Shown here: piece after piece, positions 1 to 10,913 of the stretch | Layout of the letters: each line of letters begins with the position of its first letter | How positions within the stretch are numbered: position 1 is the first letter of the stretch | Assembly (NCBI RefSeq): GCF_007565055.1 | Contig: NC_044553.1 | Location: 98,989,858 to 99,053,857 of the forward strand | Reading direction: 5' to 3' | Length of the DNA stretch: 64,000 nucleotides | From: Rhinopithecus roxellana | Taxonomy: Eukaryota; Chordata; Mammalia; Primates; Cercopithecidae | Translations under genes and position numbers: made by a program | Notes under the pieces: generated by a model | Told to the model about the DNA's origin: nothing | Databases searched by the model: none | Seen by the model: the letters and a program-made list of their open reading frames with translations, nothing else

Positions 1-2256
1 AGTAGTGAGAAGAATTGGTACCAATCCAAAAGACTGAGAAAGAGGAAATTCTCCCTAATTAACTGAAGCCAGCATCACTCTGATGCCCAAACCAGAAGAC
101 ATAACCAACAGAGAAAATAAAGACCAATATGCTCAATGAACATAGATGGGAAAATACACCTGATGAAAATAGATGGAAAAATCCTCAACAAAATACTAGG
201 TAGATGAATCCACCAGCACATCAGAAAGGTAATACACTATGATCAAGTGTGTTTCATCTTAGCGATGCAGGGATGGTTTCACATATGCAAGTCAATAAAT
301 GTGATATACCACATAAACAGAACTAAAAACAAAAACTATATGATTATTTCAATAGACACATGAAAAAGCATTTGAAAAACATCCAGCATCCCTTTATAAT
401 AAAAGCCCTCCCCACACTAGGCATAGAAAGGACATATCTCAAAATAATAAAAGCTATATATGACAAACCCACAGCCAACATCATACTGAATGGGGAAAAG
501 TTGAAAACATTCCCCCTGAGAACTGAAACTAGGCAAGGCCACCCACTTTAAACCCTTCTATTCAACATAGTACTGGAAGTCCCAGCCAAAGCATTCAGGC
601 AAGTGAAAGAAATAAATGGCATCCAAATTGGAAAAAAAGAAAGTCAAACTACCACTGTTCACCAATGATGTAATTTTATTCCTAGAAAACCCCAGAATCC
701 TCCAAAAGACTACTAGATTTGATATATGAATTCAGTAAAGTCTCAGGTTACAAAATCAATGTACACACACCAGTAGCACTGCTATACACCAACAATGACC
801 AAGATGAGAATCAAATCAAGAACTCAATCCCTTTTACAATAGCTGCAAAAAAATTAAAATACCTTGGAATATACTTAACCAAGGAGGTGAAAGATCTGTA
901 CATGGAAAACTATTAAACACTGCTGAAATAAATTACAGATGACAGAAACACGTGAAAACACATCCCAGACTCATGGATTGGAAGAATTAATATCATGAAA
1001 ATGACCACACTGCTCAAAGCATTCTAACAATTCAACACAATTCCTATAAAATATTAACATCATTTTTCACGAATAAAAAAAAATTCTAAAATTCATATGG
1101 AACCAAAACAGAGCCTGAATAGCTAAAGTAATCCTAAGCAAAAAGAACAAATCTAGATGCATCACATTACCTGACTTCAAATTATACTACAAGGCTATAG
1201 TTACCAAAACAGCATGGTACTGCTATAAAAGTAGACACTAGACCAATGGAACAGAATAGAGTACCCAGAAATAAAACCAAATACTTACAGTCTTACTGGT
1301 TTATCTTTGACAAAGCATACAAAACATAAATTGGCAAAAGGACATCCTACTAAAAAAATGGTGCAGGGAAAAATGGATTCCCACATGTGGAAGAATGAAA
1401 TTGGATCCCTAGCTCTCATACAAAAAATCAACTCGTGATAGATCAAAGAGTTAAATCTAAGACCTAAAACCATTAAAACTGTAGAAGATAAACAAGAAAA
1501 ACTCTTCTGGATATTAGTTTAGGCAAAGAATTTATGACTAAGTCTCCGAAAGCAAATGCAATAAAACCAAAAATAAATAAATAGGACCTAATTAAACTAA
1601 AAGGTCTTCATAGCAAAACAAATAATCAGCAGAGTAAACAGACAACCCACAGAGTTGGAGAAAAGGACTAATATCAGGAATCTACAAGGAACTCAAATCA
1701 TCAAGAAACAAAAATATTCCATCAAAAAGCAGGCAAATGGCATAAGTAGATATTTATCAAAATAATATACAGAAATGGTTAATGAGCATATGAACAAAAT
1801 GCTCAACATCACTAATCACCAGGAAATTCAAATTAAAACCACAATGAGACACCACCTTTCCCTTGCAAAAATGGTCATTATTAAACAGTCAAAAAACAAC
1901 AGATGTTGTCATACATGTAGTGAAAAGGAAATGCTTATGCATTGCTGGTGGGAATGTAAATTTGCACAACCAATATGGAAAACAGTATTGAGGTTTCTTA
2001 AAGAAGCAAAAGTATTCAGTTTGTACAACAGTAATTGTGAGTTTTGCCATTCCTTTAATGGTAAAATTACTTTAATTAATTACTGCTGCATTAACCTATC
2101 GATCAGCAATCCCGCTCCTGGATATCTACCCAAAGGAAAAATCCTTATATCAAAAAGACACCAGCATGTATATGTTTACTGCAGCACAATTCACAATTGC
2201 AAAGATATGGAACCAACTTAAGCACTCATCAATGAATGAGTGGATAAAGAAAATGT
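1..2256 (+). mobile_element. L1 ORF2 fragment (older L1PB/L1MA type), sense
   Basis: Decayed LINE-1 ORF2 running from the reverse-transcriptase palm to the C-terminal Cys-rich region; it starts outside the window. Only short frames survive (360-551, 719-916, 1775-2221). The catalytic FADD of the RT reads as F-T-N-D-V near 655-675, so the enzyme is dead. The C-terminal motif HCWWEC is still readable near 1940-1957. Homology stops at about 2256, before the 3'UTR, where a TG microsatellite begins. A MADE1 element interrupts it at 2015-2098. Subfamily is a judgement from divergence; the L1 identity is secure. Confidence 0.93.
2013..2098. mobile_element. MADE1 (mariner-derived MITE) inside the L1
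   Basis: About 84 bp of non-L1 sequence splits the L1 C-terminal region. Its left end TTCAGTTTGTACAACAGTAA and its right end (reverse complement TAGGTTAATGCAGCAGTAAT) are diverged versions of the MADE1 terminal repeats, whose consensus starts TTAGGTTGGTGCAAAAGTAA. The centre keeps TTTTGCCATT and AATGG. TA dinucleotides flank it, as mariner insertion requires. MADE1 palindromes are the source of the miR-548 hairpin family; whether this diverged copy can fold or be processed is unknown. Confidence 0.82.
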
Positions 2257-2283
2257 GGTGTATGTGAGATATATATATGTGTA

Positions 2284-2286
<3 letters not shown>

Positions 2287-2318
<32 letters not shown>
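2287..2318. repeat. (GT)16 microsatellite
   Basis: Uninterrupted run of 16 GT units at the truncated 3' edge of the preceding L1 fragment. Confidence 0.97.
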
Positions 2319-2321
<3 letters not shown>

Positions 2322-4084
2322 ATTTTCTCTGTGTCTCATTTTTGATAAACTTTGAAATTTGTATACAGAAAACATTTGACCTGGCTTTCATAGAGTTACC
2401 TCTGGGCTAAAAATCAAAGTGGGAAGAAAACAGATGAATGTTACATGTTTTTTAAATTGATAATAATGTTTCTGATATAGAATGCCAGTGTGTGCATTCA
2501 GCGAAAAATGAGTATTAAAAATCCAGCTGTGGCCATATCAGTGCTTTAGAACATTTTGCTTAAATAAAGGAACCTTGGATTCAATCATCAGGTTAAGAGA
2601 ACTCTCAAGTGATGTTTCCAAAGTCAAGTATTTCTAGAGGGGAAGAACCATGCTCTCTGCTTTTCTTTAAACATCCACAATATTAATCCAGTAGTGACCG
2701 GAGACTATAACTCAACATCAACACACACATACACACACACAATAGTTCAATGATGTTACCTAGGTAAAGACAATTGGATGCAAAATCAGTTAATCAATAC
2801 TAATTTATTTGAATGGAAATGCCCAACAAATGAAAGTATAATCATGTGTATCTACGCATGGGTTCCTGTTACCTAAATATAGTTTTCAAACTGTCATTAT
2901 TGTACAAAGACGCTCAATGACTTTGCCTTTATTACATCTTTCTTCTATGCTTTAGGAGGTGGTTCTGGGAAGATATATCATTTTATAAGGTCACAAAAGC
3001 TTATTGCTTTAAAAACTTAAGTAGGCTAAGAGATGGCATCTTGATGTAGAGTCACATTCCCAGAAGCCTTAATAATGCAAAATCTGGGGTACTGTAGTGA
3101 CCTTTTAGTTACACCCGTAGCTTCCAGGATATTTCTTGGGAAACAGACAAGCAGCATGCTTCTATTGCTGACTTTGAGCTAGTTACTCATTCACAAAAGT
3201 TCTATTTGAATTCAGTGTTGGCATTCATACTTGAACTTAGAGTAGAAACAGGGACACTGCATGCATATAAAAATGATTAATTTCTGAATTCAATTAACTG
3301 ATAAACTGTTTCATTGTTCTTTTAGGTATTTTTCCATCTCTGGTTTTAAATTTAAGTCCTTGTTTTATATTTGTACTAAATTTTCACAAAGTAAACTAAG
3401 ACAGTTTTTTTCTTGATGGTATCTGTTTTCCTCAGCTTTCAGAAAATTTCACTTTATCCATTGAATAATAGGTATTGCCTGCATTCTATTTGTATAACAT
3501 ACTAGACACTAGTGAGAACACACAAGTATAAAAACGATTGAGAATTGTGTAATCTCATTGAGAAAGCAAGTCATTCTCAAAAGGATATGGTGCTGACTAT
3601 AAATTCTACAGAGGGTCAGACAAGGGGAGACAGTTGTGAATCTCCATGGTCATGGAAGGCTTCACAGCAATGGGAGAAAATATTCCCAGCATGCAGTGAT
3701 AGATTTTTTTATAAAGTAAAAAGGCAAGAAAGAAATAGTTACATCTGTAGGCCCCTGAGGCAATGGCAGTTGCTGGATCACATGGTTAACAAGATAAAGT
3801 GGAAAACATATTATTACAAAATACATCAAGACCAGATTACAGAGTTCCATTAAAAAGGGTCAATGGAGTATTTTAATAATTTAAGCAACTGGGAGTCTGT
3901 TAATCTGATTAAAAATAAATTCTTCAAAAGCCAACACTGAGGGCTTTCTCCTGCCCACTATTTGAGAGCTGACTACCCTCTACTCCCACTCGTCATTATT
4001 AATTACTCAGGTGACCATGAAAACAAAATTAGTTGTTCTCCCCCTACCCCTGCTGGCTGCCCCGGTACTGAGCTTGGATTCTCC
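2319..4084. other. No gene seen; single-copy-like DNA
   Basis: A short CA-rich patch lies at 2720-2750. A 102-codon frame at 3545-3853 has no recognisable domain and no splice or codon signal I would trust. Nothing else identified. Confidence 0.6.
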
Positions 4085-4290
4085 AGTGTACTATACTAAA
4101 GAAAATCTGGCTCCAAATATCAGCCCTATCATATCATATAGCCCTGCCTATGTGAGCTTGGATGTGATATTTGAATAATTCATGAATGTCAGTTTCATTG
4201 CCTATAAAATGGGGATAACTGTCATCTATCTGAAAGAGAGGTTGTGAGGGTTATATAAATAATGGAAAGCACCTGAAACATAAAGGAAAA
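4085..4290 (-). mobile_element. MIR SINE fragment, antisense
   Basis: Contains the antisense MIR core: a diverged 'gtttcctcatctgtaaaatggggataat' block (here TATAAAATGGGGATAACTGT) followed by AGAGAGGTTGTGAGGGTTAT and a GCACCTGAAA end. Confidence 0.75.
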
Positions 4291-4765
4291 CTAAATGCTT
4301 ATTTCCAGAATAATTGCTTTCCTTTAAAATGAGTGACTCTTTGCATAATTAGCACAGATCCACAACTCTCTTCCACACCTTGCAAGGAAAAGGTGCATAA
4401 TTAGCACAGATCCACAACTCTCTTCCACACCTTGCAAGGAAAAGGAGGAGATTCCTAGCCCAAGAACTATTGTTCTTGCTATTCCCTAAGAGTTTCAGTT
4501 TCTGTTGCTGGCAAAGAAACATGGAGAGAGGGAGTGATTGTGCTGTCTGCAAGTGCCCACGGATGCTGGTTGACCCTGGCAGGGAGTAGCAACTCCTCCG
4601 CCACAGGGTCTCAACAGGTGCCACAGCATCCACACAGACAAGGGGTAAGTCCTGTTTCTTCACATGGCCCTGAAAGAAGGTCATAGACCCTCTCAACTCA
4701 TAGGGCCACTTTAATTAAGTGTAACCTAGTTTCGGGGGCCAAGCTACATAAAGAGAAGTTATGCA
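4291..4765. other. Unassigned, relatively GC-rich stretch with a local tandem duplication
   Basis: No repeat family or gene recognised. An antisense frame of 115 codons (4349-4696) crosses the 52-bp duplication. Since 52 is not a multiple of three, the two copies are read in different frames, which argues against coding selection. The composition could fit an old LTR, but I could not find both ends. Confidence 0.4.
4342..4445. repeat. Perfect 52-bp direct tandem duplication
   Basis: Copies 4342-4393 and 4394-4445 are identical base for base. Both begin TGCATAATTAGCACAGATCC and end CCTTGCAAGGAAAAGG. No internal shorter period. Confidence 0.97.
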
Positions 4766-5083
4766 CCAATTTTTTAAAAATTATACTTTAAGTTCTAGGG
4801 TACACATGCACAACGTGCAGGTTTGTTACATATGTATATATGTGCCATGTTGGTGTGCTGCACCCATTAACTCGTCATTTACATTAGGTATATCTCCTAA
4901 TGATATCCCTTCCCCCTCCCCCATCCCCACAATAGGCCCTGGTGTGTGATGTTCCCCTTCCTACGTCCAAGTGTTCTCATTGTTCAATTCCCACCTATGA
5001 GTGAGAACATACGGTGTTTGGTTTTCTGTTCTTGCAATAGTTTTCTGAGAATGATGGTTTCCAGCTGAATCCATGTCCAATTT
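4766..5083 (-). mobile_element. L1PA 3' end, antisense, strongly 5'-truncated
   Basis: Starts with a short poly-T, then TTATACTTTAAGTTCTAGGG, the antisense L1PA 3' terminus. It continues through the C-rich 3'UTR tract into the last ORF2 codons and stops after ATCCATGTCC. About 320 bp; no clear TSD. Confidence 0.93.
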
Positions 5084-5344
5084 TATTTTTTCAAAACATA
5101 TTGAAAATGATAAAATTTGAAACATGGAAGTCTTTCTTCAATTAAACTACTGAATTGTCATTAAAGTGTACTATCCATCTTTGTATTTAGGCTACAAGTT
5201 ACAAAATTTCTTGTTCTAGAAAATTGTTTAGACATTTTATCACTCCTCTCTTGCTGTTTGAAACAGGATTAATAAGTTAATCTCCTTAAATTTAAAAGTA
5301 TTTGAAAACACATAACACTTGAGTGTCTTCTTTCATCAATATTT

Positions 5345-5560
5345 TTGAGTGCCTATAATATACTAGGTATTATGCTATATACTTCAAATTTTCCAGTCCC
5401 CTCTGGAATGGGCATTACTTACTAACCTCATCTCTTCCAATTTAAAGATGAAATTGAAGCAAAAAAAGATAACCTATCCATAATCACAATGTAGTAAAAT
5501 AAAGGAATTAAGACTTGGACCCAGAACTTACAACAATTAAATCTTGCCTTCTTTGAATTG
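5345..5560 (+). mobile_element. MIR SINE, sense
   Basis: Matches the MIR pattern in order: 'gagtgcctactatgtgccaggcact' (here GAGTGCCTATAATATACTAG), 'ttacagatgaggaaactga' (here TTAAAGATGAAATTGAAGC) and a 'gacttggacccaga' block. Confidence 0.75.
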
Positions 5561-5757
5561 CACAAATCTGTTTCCCCAGCAGAAGTTCAGTAAGTATACG
5601 TTAAATAGGAAAGTAGTATTTTAAGAATGATACATTGGAGGCTCCATAGCTTCAAAGTGAAAATACATATAGAAACAGCCCTGAGGAAATAAAAGCCTGG
5701 ACAGTTTTTGTGAGTGAAGAGAAGATAAACTGATGCATCCAGTTATTGAATCATTCA
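5525..5757 (+). repeat. Left arm of a ~230-bp inverted repeat
   Basis: Pairs with 6984-7218 in opposite orientation at roughly 87% identity over the best ~210 bp (hand alignment). Diagnostic shared blocks: ACAAATCTGTTTCCCCAGCA near 5564 and GGACAGTTTTTGTGAGTGAA near 5698. The arms are separated by about 1.2 kb. Family unknown. Confidence 0.9.
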
Positions 5758-6380
5758 CTTATTCAAAAATTATAAACATCTCCTTGTACATTAGTTTCCA
5801 ACTGCTTCCTGGAGGGCTCATGACTCTGGAATCTAATCCACTTTTGTGACCTTGCTTTTCACTCTTTGGTCCTGGCATGTATTTTTGTTCTCTGTCATAC
5901 TTTACTCCTACCCGTCTAAGGATTACACTTGGATATGCCATTCTGACACTCTTGGCCTATTATGAGAACTTGTAGATTAGACAGTTTACTGAATCTACTG
6001 AAAGTCCAGGAGTTGGACAAGTCCTCTTGCTATTTAGAGTTGCCATTCTCCTTTTACCCTCAGGAAAATCTTAAAAATGTGCCTATTACTTCATTTACTT
6101 ACTTCCTATTTATTTATGACTTACCGTCTTGAAACTGTTAGTTTCAACACTACGAATGTTCTTATGAGCACTGTCAAATACCACAATTATATTTAAGTTT
6201 TCAAATTCAGGGCATTTTCTCGAGGAGATTTTTGAATGTATTGGTTGCCTCCTTATCAACTTTCTTTCTCCTATCTTTCAATTATAAATATTTTTCAGAG
6301 TCAGTCTCTTTGGTTCTATAATTTTTTTCTCTTTACTTTTTAATCCCTCTGATAATGCATTTATAGTTATGGCTTTATTT
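5758..6380. other. No gene seen; spacer of the inverted repeat, left part
   Basis: Single-copy-like, AT-rich; no supported feature. Confidence 0.55.
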
Positions 6381-6664
6381 TTAACAGCTTTATTAAGATA
6401 CAAGTTACAAACCATTCAGTTTTCCCACTTAAAGTACATAATTCAATGGCTTTTAGTATATTCACAGAATTGTGTATCCATTCCATAATCATTTTTAGAA
6501 AATTTTCATTACTCCCAAAGGAAATCCTGTACTCCTCAGCTATCACTCTACAGTCACCCTCAGCCCTAAGTAACTGCAAATCTACTTTATGTTTCCATAG
6601 ATTTTCCTATTCTGGACATTTATTTTAATCGAGATTGCACAGTATATGGCCCTTTTTGACTGTC
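6381..6664 (-). mobile_element. L1M 3' portion, antisense
   Basis: Matches the antisense L1M 3' region: TTAACAGCTTTATTAAGATA, then a TTTTAGTATATTCACAGA block and CTATTCTGGACATTTATTTT. Old and diverged. Lies within the spacer of the inverted repeat. Confidence 0.75.
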
Positions 6665-6983
6665 TTTAGAGTCATAACTTTAAACTAGCTTCACCAGGCA
6701 AATTTCTCAATCGTTTATTTCTAGACACAACTCCTCTTCTAAATTCCAGTACTGAATTGCCAAATACATATTCTACATAAATCCACACTTCAGTTTATCA
6801 TACTTAAAGCAGAATTGTTGACTTTTTTTTAACCAGCTTGTTTGCCTTTGTTCTTTATTTCTGTCAATGTACTTGAATTACAGATACAGACACTGTTATT
6901 CTCTTCCAAACCTTGTACATACCATAACTTTATCTATTCACTGCCGTGCATGTAGGTATTTGCTATATGCCTGTAGAATGAAA
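6665..6983. other. No gene seen; spacer of the inverted repeat, right part
   Basis: AT-rich single-copy-like DNA; no motif or repeat family recognised. Confidence 0.5.
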
Positions 6984-7218
6984 GTATGATTCAATGACTG
7001 AATGCATCAGTTTACCTTCTCTTCACTCACAAAAACTGTCCAAGCCGTCATTTCCTCAGGCCCGTTTCTATGTTTCTTTTTACTGTAAAGCTATGGAACC
7101 TCCAATTTATTATTCTTACAATACCATTTTCCTATTTATCATATGCTTATTGAACTTCTGCTGGGGAAACAGATTTGTTCAGTTCAAAGAATACAAGAGT
7201 TAATTGTCATAGGGTCAA
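6984..7218 (-). repeat. Right arm of the ~230-bp inverted repeat
   Basis: Reverse complement of 5525-5757. A 69-codon frame at 6994-7203 lies wholly in this arm and is not preserved in the left arm, so it is unlikely to be coding. Confidence 0.9.
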
Positions 7219-7239
7219 ACAATAAATGATTAATTGAAC

Positions 7240-7835
7240 ATTAATGATGCAAAGATAAGGAACAAAAGATATAATGTCTTTCCTGATGAAGCTTATAATT
7301 GACTAGCAAAGAAGATATGTAATAATCACTGGTACAAATGCAAAGTTCTTACTGAGGGAAGTGCTAAAAGATTAGAATTACCAGGATACTGAATGATTTC
7401 ATGGGAGTGATTGATTTTTATCATGGAGATCAAAAAGGCTGCATTGAGAAAGCAATGCTTGATCTGAAATTTGAGAATAAATAAACTAAATAAACAGATA
7501 CTTATGGAAAGTATGTTGGATGCAAAGGACTGAAGAGTGATGTGTGATTGGAACAAAGAAATTAGGAGTTGTTAGAGATCATTTTTGGGGAGGTCTTACA
7601 AGTCATATCAAAATGATTGCTTTTGTCCAAAGAAAAATGTGAAATCATTAAAAAATTTAAGTGTGGAAAGCAGGGCAACATGGTCACATTAGCACTTACA
7701 ATATGGAGAACTAATTGTAGAAAGGCTAAAGTGAATGACTTAGACTATTCAACATATGGCATAATTCAGGCAAAACATCTTAATAACTTGCATAAGAATA
7801 GTAGTGATTTTGGTGGAGATGTAGAATAAGAAACA
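7240..7835 (+). repeat. Ancient interspersed repeat, family not assigned
   Basis: Resembles a common long, non-coding mammalian repeat whose consensus contains 'gattttattctgagtgagatgggaagccattgga' and 'gaggctattgcaataatccaggcaagagatgatggtgg'. Here it is visible as CATAATTCAGGCAAAACATC and GATTTTGGTGGAGATGTAG. A second copy of the same family appears at 56930-57320. Match is weak; the name is withheld. Confidence 0.4.
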
Positions 7836-10258
7836 AGTTAAATATTTAAGTGGAAATTTTTAGCAGAATTTGTTAAAACACTGGATTAGGAGTGGCAAGG
7901 GAAACAAAGGAGGATATTAGTATTGCTCCTGTGCTTTTGACTTACGCACTGAATGGTGCCATTTTTAATATTAGTAACCATGGAAAAAGTAGTATTGGGA
8001 GAGAAGGTAACGAGTTCAATTGTCATCTCCACATAGGTGGCTATATGTGAATCAGATCCCCAGGGGAATAGTGAGTGAAGAGCTGCAGGATGAGAAACCC
8101 TCAGACTGAAATGAAATAACATGCAAAGAAGCAAGAGAAAGGATGGGTAGAGATAAAAAAAAAAAGGGGGGGGTAATTTTTTAAATAAAAAAAAAGAAAG
8201 ATTTTTAACATAGAAATCCAAGAAAAGAAGTTTCCAAGAAGGAGAAACTGGACATTATTTTCAAATGATTCTGAAATGCTGAGATGTTACTGTAAATAGC
8301 CTCCAGGATAAGCAGCAGAGAGGCCACTGATGACCTTATTGAATGATGTCCCAGGGCAGTGATGGACCAAAAACCCAAGACAGCAATGGCTTGAGGAGGG
8401 AGTAAGACACACTGAGATAACGAAATTCTGAGAAAATAAAAATGATTAATTATTAAAATATATGCAGACTTTAAAAGAAGAAGATAGGATAGTAGATATA
8501 TGGGTTAGGTAGAAATTAAACGATTTTTTTTTCAATTGTTACTTGATTCATAAAGGCAACAGACATGAAACTTTTTTAATTAGTGGGGGAAAATTGCACT
8601 TAGAAAGGTTCAGTGTATAATATAAAGAAAGGATAGTGAGAATCCTGAAAGCGAAGATGGCAAGTGAAATGCAAAACACAAGTGCAGGACTTCACATTGC
8701 TTAAAATATTTTGTATAGCCATGGCTGTTAAGACATAGACTTATGGGTGCATACTGTTGAATGTGTATCAAACATGAAAGTCTCATTCAGTGCAGAGGTT
8801 GTGATATACAAAATCAGGTAAATGTTTCCTCATTTAAGATAAAGGAGACCTCTGGATCATTCTAAGCGTGGGAAAGCAGTCACCCATAGGAAAGTGATGC
8901 AGGGGATACAATGTATATAATTTCTACTTTATGGGATGAGGTAAGCAGTAAAGAAGACACAAAAGGGAAAGGGCCTACTAAGGAGCTTCATCAACTGACT
9001 GAAGACTTTTTCTGTTACTTTTGGTTTTTGTATATCTACGTGGACCACAACTTTCCACATTTATTAAATTTACCATGTGTTAAATAGCTATAGGAGACCT
9101 ATATTGCCAATTAAGATTTTCTTAAATTGCAAATTAAACACCCATAAGAATATTCAATTGACATTGTGCTTCAGATTTCCTTCTTTCTATGGAGTTCTGA
9201 AAACCTAGACAAGTGGAGGTAGAAATGATTTCAGAATTATTTCATTATCCCTTAGAATTTCTTTCTTAACAAGAATGTAGCAAAATTATATATTTATAAC
9301 AACTGAAATATTTACTATAAATCCATCAAAAGTATTCCACATAAAACATTTAGAAACATTAGTTTCATATGCCCTACTCCTTACATTATATGTGCATATG
9401 AGCCATTTATCTTCTAAAGTAACAGTTTCCTTCTCTTTATTAAAAAAGGTAAAATAAGTAATTAAAGTGAAAGTACCATTTATTTTTTAAACTTAAACTT
9501 TTTGATAGATATGCCATACTTATATTGGATTCTGAAGTGGGAACAGGAATATAAAATACCTTAACGTTAAGAAAATACAAGTAAAAATAACAAAATATAA
9601 ATCTACCTCAAACATTACTCACATTTTTTGCACTATGACGTTTTTACCAATACAAGTTCAAATGTAAAAGGAAGCTTCATTTTTTATGCCAAAAAAATTA
9701 AGTAAACTATACTATTTGCAAGAAGCCAGCAAGGCTGATGGAGCATCTAATGTGCTAATTAGCTGGCAGACCTTCTCTTCCCTAATGGCACATCTTTCCC
9801 CATTCAAAATAACCATGGCAAGATTGGAGCAAATCACATCTGTCCATTGTTAAGACTGTCATAATGTTCTTGCTAAAAAATGCCATTACAAGTATTACTG
9901 TATTTTCTGGACAGTTTATAAGGGCACAGTCCTGATATTTTTCTATCTAGTAGCTTTAAACTGCTTCATAACTGACTATTAGGGTAAAGTGAAAAGGGAC
10001 ATGAGCCAATCTACATATAGCATGGCTGTTATAATCAGTCAAGTAGGAAGCAGGTTCAGATGCAATATATTCCTTCAAGCCTTCCTGGAAGTATGCCCAA
10101 TTATTCCATAAAGTGACCTCAGCTAACTTTAATTCTCTCCATAAGTTGTAAAGTTAGTCTATTGTATAACCTAAAATAACATAGTATCACATGTAATTTC
10201 TATTTCAGTCTTTGGATGTAAACTTTTTTGTAAATTCTTGTTTAATCTAAAATGGCTT
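7836..10258. other. No gene seen; about 2.4 kb without recognisable repeats
   Basis: Contains a short A-rich/G-rich patch at 8157-8171 and otherwise single-copy-like sequence. The part at 9715-10100 is of more balanced composition and includes the homeodomain-type core CTAATTAGC (9755-9763). No coding support. Confidence 0.5.
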
Positions 10259-10639
10259 TGTAATAGTCTGTTTTCACACTGCTGTAAAGAACTACCTGAG
10301 ACTGGGCAATTTATGAAGAAAAGAGGTTTAATTGACTCACAGTTTCACAGGCTTAACAGAAAGCATAACTGGGAGGCCTCAGGAGACTTACAGTCACGGT
10401 GGAAAGTGAAGGGAAAGCCAGGGCCTTCTTCACATGGGGAGGAGAGAGACAGAATGAAGGGGGAAGTGCCACACACTTTTAAACTATCAGATCTTCTGAG
10501 AACTCACTAACACGAGAACAGCAGAGGGTGAATTCGCCCCCATGATCCAATCACCTCCCGCCAGGGCCCTCCTTCAATATGATAGGCAGTATGATAGGCA
10601 ATATGATTTGGGCAGGGACACAAATTCAAACCATTATCA
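10259..10639 (-). mobile_element. Solo MaLR LTR (MST/THE1-like), antisense, with TSD
   Basis: Reads as the reverse complement of a mammalian-apparent LTR: it begins TGTAATAGTCTGTTTTCACA and passes through GACTGGGCAATTTATGAAGA. It ends at TTATCA, the complement of the 5' TGATA start. A perfect 5-bp target-site duplication GGCTT lies at 10254-10258 and 10640-10644. That fixes both ends and shows a solo LTR with its internal region lost by recombination. A small internal repeat (TATGATAGGCA units) lies at 10577-10605. Confidence 0.92.
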
Positions 10640-10913
10640 GGCTTTATTACCCTTATCATTAATCAATTCCCTTATAATTGACAGAGATCATTTTATTAGA
10701 GGTGATACTATGTTTAAATAATGTATGGTTTGCTATTGAAAACATTTTACAGTGTCTCATACATCATAAAATCGTAATTTCTTACAAGACTTGGAGACAA
10801 CATATATCTCTATATAAAGCATGCAGCCCCTTATTATATTTTTTATAATTATATGATTATAATTGGTACTAAGACTATTGTTATACCTAAGTAAATTATT
10901 ATTACCTCTATAT
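10640..10913. other. AT-rich spacer, nothing identified
   Basis: No repeat or coding signal recognised between the solo LTR and the L1 cluster. Confidence 0.5.

Noticed and set aside
1775..2221. 148-codon frame with Cys and His pairs resembling a zinc finger
   Set aside because: It is the L1 ORF2 C-terminal Cys motif fused to MADE1 sequence, not a gene.
4342..4445. CRISPR-like or satellite array
   Set aside because: Only two adjacent units and no spacers, in a vertebrate nuclear context.
4349..4696. 115-codon antisense frame over the 52-bp duplication
   Set aside because: The duplication shifts the frame, the copies encode different peptides, and no domain is visible.
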